A stretch of 54,717 nt of DNA, taken from Bdellovibrionales bacterium. GTDB lineage: Bacteria; Bdellovibrionota; Bdellovibrionia; Bdellovibrionales; UBA1609. Location: contig JADZEO010000119.1 of NCBI GenBank assembly GCA_020850475.1, forward strand, positions 1-54,717, given 5' to 3'. The notes under the pieces were generated by a model that was not told where the DNA came from, searched no databases, and saw nothing but the letters and a program-made list of their open reading frames with translations. Each line of letters opens with the position of its first letter. Position 1 is the first letter of the stretch. This document shows, piece after piece, positions 50,979 to 54,717 of this stretch. A program made the translations under genes and the position numbers.

Positions 50979-52444
50979 GGATTGTTCCCTTGACGGCCCG
51001 AGACTCGTGGTGAAAAGCCCGCAATCAATTCGTCGCGCAAGGAAGCTAACTCGTTAAGGGCAATGTGGTAATCGCCAATCGCGCGCGAGCGCTTGGTTTG
51101 GGCGGCAAAAAAAGCATTGTAAGCCAAGATCACATCGCTGATTGAGGAGCGGCCCTGGCGGTAGGAACGCTCAAGTTCTCGGACCGCCTTTTCACGCATG
51201 GTCACCATTCGGGCGGCACTTTCGGCAATTTGAAACTGGGCCTGCGCGTGGCGCTCGCTGGCCAGCAAGTCGGTGCGCATGGCATCGCGCTTACGTTCCA
51301 AGGCAATTTCAAAGCGACGCTGTTCGGCCGACTTAAAACTGACCTCACCTTGGCGGGCTCGGCCTTCAAGAGGAGTCGAAAACTGCAAGCCGATAAAATA
51401 GGTGGGGCGGTTCAGACCGGCCATTTCCGCAAAGGCATCGGAGGGCTGGTCTTCCACCCCGGTAAAGCGAGACTCACCGACCAGATCCAATTGGGGGGCC
51501 TGACGTGACTGCGAATACTGTAAGTCCGCCTGGGCCATGCGCAGTTCTCGCTCGGCAATTTGATAGGGGCGCAGGGTTTCAACGGATTTTTTTTCGAGGT
51601 TCGGCAGGGCAGGCAAAATCGCCTCGGTTGCAAAGGCGACTTCTTGCGCCGGTTCGTAGCGCAACAGCACCAGAAGATTGTCCACTGCCGAGAGATAGTC
51701 AAAGGAAGTGATTTTGACTCGCTGAAATTGTTCTTCGTATTCGGCTTGAACTCGCGACAGCTCGCCGGGGTTGGTAAAGCCCACGCGATCTTTGCTGCGA
51801 ACAACACTGACCAGGTTTTCATAGCGTTCTTTGGCCGCAATACTCTCCCGCAGATTTTCCTGAGCGACATAGGTGGACCAAAACTGCTTCATCGCCTCAA
51901 CGAGACTGGCTTCGAGACCTTCAAGACGCTCCAGTGAAGCATTTTTAAGTAAATTTTCGGCCCGGTCGAGACGGGCTCGGGTGGCCTTGCCGAAGGCGTT
52001 TTTCCAAAGATTTTGACTGATCTTGAGGACCATTTGGTCCTGAGTTTGAGCTTCGGGAAGATTCAAGTTTTGCGCAAACGTACTGAGTTCACTCTTTTGT
52101 GACTGTCGATCAAAGCCGAACTCGACGTGAGTTCCCGAAACCAAAGATTTGCCAAGACTCAGGCCCATCCCGAAACTTTGATCTTTGAGATTACTCATTC
52201 CGGAGAGGCTTTCAGCCCGGTCCTCGGTGAAGTTGGTACTTACCCCGAGCCGCCAATCGAGCTCTCCCAGGCTTTCAAAAAGTTCTCGTTCTTTTTTTTG
52301 TTCCTCAAGTGCGAGCTCCTGAGTGCGCAAGCCTTGCGCCAGAACCCGATCCACCACCGTCTGAGGGGAAAGTTTCAGCGGCTCGGCCTGACTGCTACTA
52401 ACTGTTAACATTAAGGTCAGAAGAAGGAGCGAAGTGGCAATCAT
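50975..52444 (-). CDS. TolC family outer-membrane efflux protein
   Basis: A 489-residue protein with a signal peptide (LLLLTLMLTVSSSQA) and two internal TolC-type repeats of long alpha-helices (for example QFWSTYVAQENLRESIAAKERYENLV and MREKAVRELERSYRQGRSSISDVILAY) separated by barrel strands. It forms the outer-membrane duct for the RND pump encoded next. Overlaps both neighbours by four bases (coupled). Confidence 0.92.
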   Translation of the reverse strand: MIATSLLLLTLMLTVSSSQAEPLKLSPQTVVDRVLAQGLRTQELALEEQKKERELFESLGELDWRLGVSTNFTEDRAESLSGMSNLKDQSFGMGLSLGKSLVSGTHVEFGFDRQSQKSELSTFAQNLNLPEAQTQDQMVLKISQNLWKNAFGKATRARLDRAENLLKNASLERLEGLEASLVEAMKQFWSTYVAQENLRESIAAKERYENLVSVVRSKDRVGFTNPGELSRVQAEYEEQFQRVKITSFDYLSAVDNLLVLLRYEPAQEVAFATEAILPALPNLEKKSVETLRPYQIAERELRMAQADLQYSQSRQAPQLDLVGESRFTGVEDQPSDAFAEMAGLNRPTYFIGLQFSTPLEGRARQGEVSFKSAEQRRFEIALERKRDAMRTDLLASERHAQAQFQIAESAARMVTMREKAVRELERSYRQGRSSISDVILAYNAFFAAQTKRSRAIGDYHIALNELASLRDELIAGFSPRVSGRQGNNP

Positions 52445-53241
52445 TGACCGCGCCCCCAGTTAACTCCCACCAAGAAGTTTTGCTCCCCAAGGTCAACAAC
52501 CGAGCGAGCCGCAAGCGAGCGCCGCTGTTCCAACATGGCCTCGAGTGACCATTGGCCTACCAAAAAGAGCCGCGCGCCAAGACTTGCGGCCGCATACCAT
52601 TCATTTTTCGAAAAAGTCGCCGAATCACTCCGACTGGTCTGAAAATTCAAGGCCTGCCCGGCGGAGAAACCAGCCGCGAGTTCCAGCTGCTGAGATCTTT
52701 GCGGTCGCAGTCCCATCCTGAGGCCCGCCGAAGTCAGCAGCGTTGAGAGGCGAGTTTCCTGATAGCGGAAACCAGTCGCAGTGGTAAGGTCCACATCTTG
52801 CCTGGAGTAAGAACCCTGGAGAGTCACTTGCGGAAGCCAGGTACCCCATGGATGCGTCACTGAATTCAGGTGCCAGCGTCCCTCGAGACGAAACAGCGGT
52901 GCGGCATCTAGGTCGGCGAGGGGGTAATCGCCCAACCCTCGTCGGGAGCCAATTCCGCCGGGTTTAAAACTTTGCGCGAAGAGGCCCAAACTCCAGCGTG
53001 AGGTGAGGGCTTCACGCGCCGTAATGTCTTCGCGAATGGCAACGGTGGCGGAGGTTAAAACGGGTGGACGGCCGGTGGGCGGAGCGAGCTCTCGTTCGGC
53101 CTTTTCGAGGTAGGACGCCGGCGCCGTTGGAGTTGAGGTGTTCGCCCCGGCCGGAGCGGCCGCAAGGGTCCAAACAAGAATGGAAATAAATAGCCCTACG
53201 CGCGAATCAGTGTTCTGTCCCCGTCCCATCCCAGCCCCCAA
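52441..53241 (-). CDS. Exported barrel-like protein leading the RND operon
   Basis: A protein of up to 266 residues with a signal segment (LFISILVWTLAAAPAGA), a Thr/Ala/Pro-rich linker and a C-terminal region of strands with small residues (LSTLLTSAGLRMGLRPQRSQQLELAAGFSAG) that may form a small outer-membrane barrel. The first gene of the four-gene operon; its stop overlaps the TolC start. Start 53229 is an alternative. No family known. No adaptor gene is found in its place. Confidence 0.6.
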   Translation of the reverse strand: MGAGMGRGQNTDSRVGLFISILVWTLAAAPAGANTSTPTAPASYLEKAERELAPPTGRPPVLTSATVAIREDITAREALTSRWSLGLFAQSFKPGGIGSRRGLGDYPLADLDAAPLFRLEGRWHLNSVTHPWGTWLPQVTLQGSYSRQDVDLTTATGFRYQETRLSTLLTSAGLRMGLRPQRSQQLELAAGFSAGQALNFQTSRSDSATFSKNEWYAAASLGARLFLVGQWSLEAMLEQRRSLAARSVVDLGEQNFLVGVNWGRGQ

Positions 53242-53346
53242 AATGAGTAGCGCACTTGTACCTAGTTTTGCGGGGGAATTGCAAGGTTCTTAGAGCCTAA
53301 ACGAGCCTCGTTGCGGTGAGCTCTTTCGAGTAAATTATATGGCGCA

Positions 53347-54717
53347 TCATTGAGTGCGACGGGCATTTTCAAGAGCGATTTGTTCCAGCAGTGACTCCGC
53401 TCGATCAAACAGGCGTTGGGCCTCGGCCGGAGAGGAGCCAAAGGCGGTCAGCCCGACTTTTCCTACCGCCGGGATTGCCGCCAGCATGTGAAACTTAACG
53501 CCGCGATCAAGCTTGGGATCAAAAGCCAGTTGACGGTATTCGGGATGCTGAGTGAATCGCGCCCATAAGTTCTCGAGGTTTTGCCCTTTGAGACTTTCGC
53601 GAACGAAGTTATCCGTCATCACATAGTAGAGTTTGCGGCCAGTGGTTCGAGAAACCAATCCGCCGCGAGCAGGATCATAAACGGCATTGGCTAGAATGGC
53701 GACGGTTTCGCGGGGATGAGTGGTCCCGCCTTCGCGGATATTGGCTTCGCCAAAGACAAAGTCAACGTCACCGTTGGAGTGGCGGACTTCAAAAAAATCG
53801 AGGGCGATGCGGCCGACCACCCCATAGCGGGCTAGGGTGCTGGCATAAGCCACGGCATAATCGGTGAGTCGCTGCACGACTTGGGGGTCATCGTAGGAGG
53901 GTTGACGGCTTCCCTTGTAAGTTGGCCCGTCGAGAATTTGCATATGAGTTGAGAGGACGTCAATTTTTCCGTTGCCGTTAATTTGAAGTTGTACGCTGGG
54001 CGCTTGTTGATGAGTGACTCCTAGCTCAATCACCGCACCATCGGTGCGAATCCGGGCAAAGAGTGAGTCCCAGGTTTTGCCCCTTTGCTCGAGGGTTTCG
54101 AGATGTCGACGAATTTTGTGCTGCCGTAAAGCGGGATCTTGATCGAGAGTCAGATTGAGTTCTTTAAATTTAATTTGAATGATTCCTTCTCCGCTGGTCC
54201 CGTAGTTGGTCTTGAGCCACGCGCTGCCTTGCCCTTGCGCCGAGATAAAGAGTTGATCCACCGCTTGAGCGATCGACTCGAGACTCCGAAGGTTATTAAA
54301 GCCCGACGGGAACGGGATGTGGGCCTCGACCGCAATTTCGCGGTTGCCTGATTTTGAGTTCAAATAGGTGAGGGCTTCATGCATTCCCGTCACGGCAATG
54401 CCGAGGGTTTGACCGAGTAAAGCCAGGCTGGTTTCACTAATAAATCCGTGCAAAACCGTGTTTTGTGCTGAGAGATCTTCGCCCAGGGCTTGACGAACCA
54501 GATTGCGAATTTGCCTTAGGACCTGTGGGCTACTTTGAATTTTATCGGAGAGATATTCCATCCCCGGACGATTCAGCGGGAGATAGTGAATGCGATTTTG
54601 AATACCAGTGAGTTCACGCGGACTGAGCCCCTCAAACAAGTGAGCCAAGGCGGTGGCGGGCACCGGTTGCGAAGTGATGAGGAGCACATGGAGCTGCGGA
54701 TCGCGCAAGGTCCTTAA
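53347..54717 (-). CDS. PGM1-like ATP-grasp peptide/carboxylate ligase (5' end off window)
   Basis: An open frame of at least 457 residues that runs to the right edge; TTG 54708 could start it, but the frame is open upstream and relatives have about 50 more residues, so I call it partial. Key features: LNSKSGNREIAVEAHIPFP, WLKTNYGTSGEGI, RIALDFFEVR and FGEANIREGGTTHPRET. The last motif is the hallmark of the PGM1/pheganomycin-ligase group of ATP-grasp enzymes, which join amino or carboxyl groups in small peptides. No biosynthetic partner is visible here. Cytoplasmic. Confidence 0.8.
   Translation of the reverse strand, partial: LRTLRDPQLHVLLITSQPVPATALAHLFEGLSPRELTGIQNRIHYLPLNRPGMEYLSDKIQSSPQVLRQIRNLVRQALGEDLSAQNTVLHGFISETSLALLGQTLGIAVTGMHEALTYLNSKSGNREIAVEAHIPFPSGFNNLRSLESIAQAVDQLFISAQGQGSAWLKTNYGTSGEGIIQIKFKELNLTLDQDPALRQHKIRRHLETLEQRGKTWDSLFARIRTDGAVIELGVTHQQAPSVQLQINGNGKIDVLSTHMQILDGPTYKGSRQPSYDDPQVVQRLTDYAVAYASTLARYGVVGRIALDFFEVRHSNGDVDFVFGEANIREGGTTHPRETVAILANAVYDPARGGLVSRTTGRKLYYVMTDNFVRESLKGQNLENLWARFTQHPEYRQLAFDPKLDRGVKFHMLAAIPAVGKVGLTAFGSSPAEAQRLFDRAESLLEQIALENARRTQ

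Noticed and set aside
1-54717. CRISPR arrays, insertion sequences, prophage genes or toxin-antitoxin pairs
   Set aside because: No direct-repeat arrays, transposase motifs, phage structural genes or typical small toxin/antitoxin pairs were seen on either strand.

Overview
The window reads as a compact, gene-dense bacterial chromosome segment of medium G+C, with no rRNA, tRNA, insertion sequence, prophage or CRISPR array that I can recognise. The best guess for the host is a member of Bdellovibrionota (Bdellovibrio-like). This rests on a bacterial histone-fold protein, an HD-GYP-like protein with an altered GYP motif, a SET-domain methyltransferase, many small exported or lipoprotein-like proteins of unknown function, and a cell-envelope-heavy gene set. 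It is an inference from gene content, not from a marker gene.

Layout. 1-3.3 kb: a translationally coupled minus-strand operon (GMC-associated small protein, GMC oxidoreductase, ThDP enzyme cut by the left edge). 3.4-5.9 kb: secreted GH31 glycosidase. 6-10.3 kb, minus strand: Na/Pi cotransporter, rhodanese, MarC, zinc-finger/histone-fold fusion, alpha/beta hydrolase. 10.3-15.6 kb: outer-membrane protein with promoter and terminator, TPR protein, HIBYL-CoA-hydrolase-like enzyme, exported Ala/Pro-rich protein. 15.6-20.7 kb: hisS, ltaE, ureohydrolase, exported protein, an SRPBCC gene split by an in-frame TAA, and sodB. 20.8-25.6 kb: HD-GYP-like protein divergent from an HPt-like protein, queG, a CCA-adding-type enzyme, an exported metalloprotease. 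25.8-33.7 kb: O-methyltransferase, SET methyltransferase with a very basic tail, several exported proteins, a Cys-cluster protein, sufE, yebC, pseudouridine synthase. 33.9-37.7 kb: two tiny single-TM proteins flanking an SDR gene, a small zinc-finger-like protein, a lone OppA-type binding protein. 37.8-42.1 kb: PotD-like protein with a long Pro/Ala tail, VWA lipoprotein, ddl. 42.2-46.7 kb: exported protein with a near-leaderless promoter, DUF3943-like beta-barrel protein, GAF protein, heme-binding protein. 46.8-53.2 kb: a coupled operon of a barrel-like exported protein, TolC, RND pump and lipoprotein, with no membrane-fusion adaptor. 53.3 kb to the right edge: PGM1-like ATP-grasp ligase, open at its 5' end.

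How the genes work together. Most of the window is housekeeping (translation, tRNA maturation and modification, Fe-S assembly, oxidative defence, peptidoglycan precursor synthesis) mixed with envelope and export functions. The most unusual content is chromatin-like: a zinc-finger/histone-fold protein and, about 19 kb away, a SET-domain methyltransferase whose C-terminus looks like a histone tail. A second theme is signalling: an HD-GYP-like protein head to head with a histidine-less HPt-like helical protein. Several convergent pairs overlap at their stop codons.
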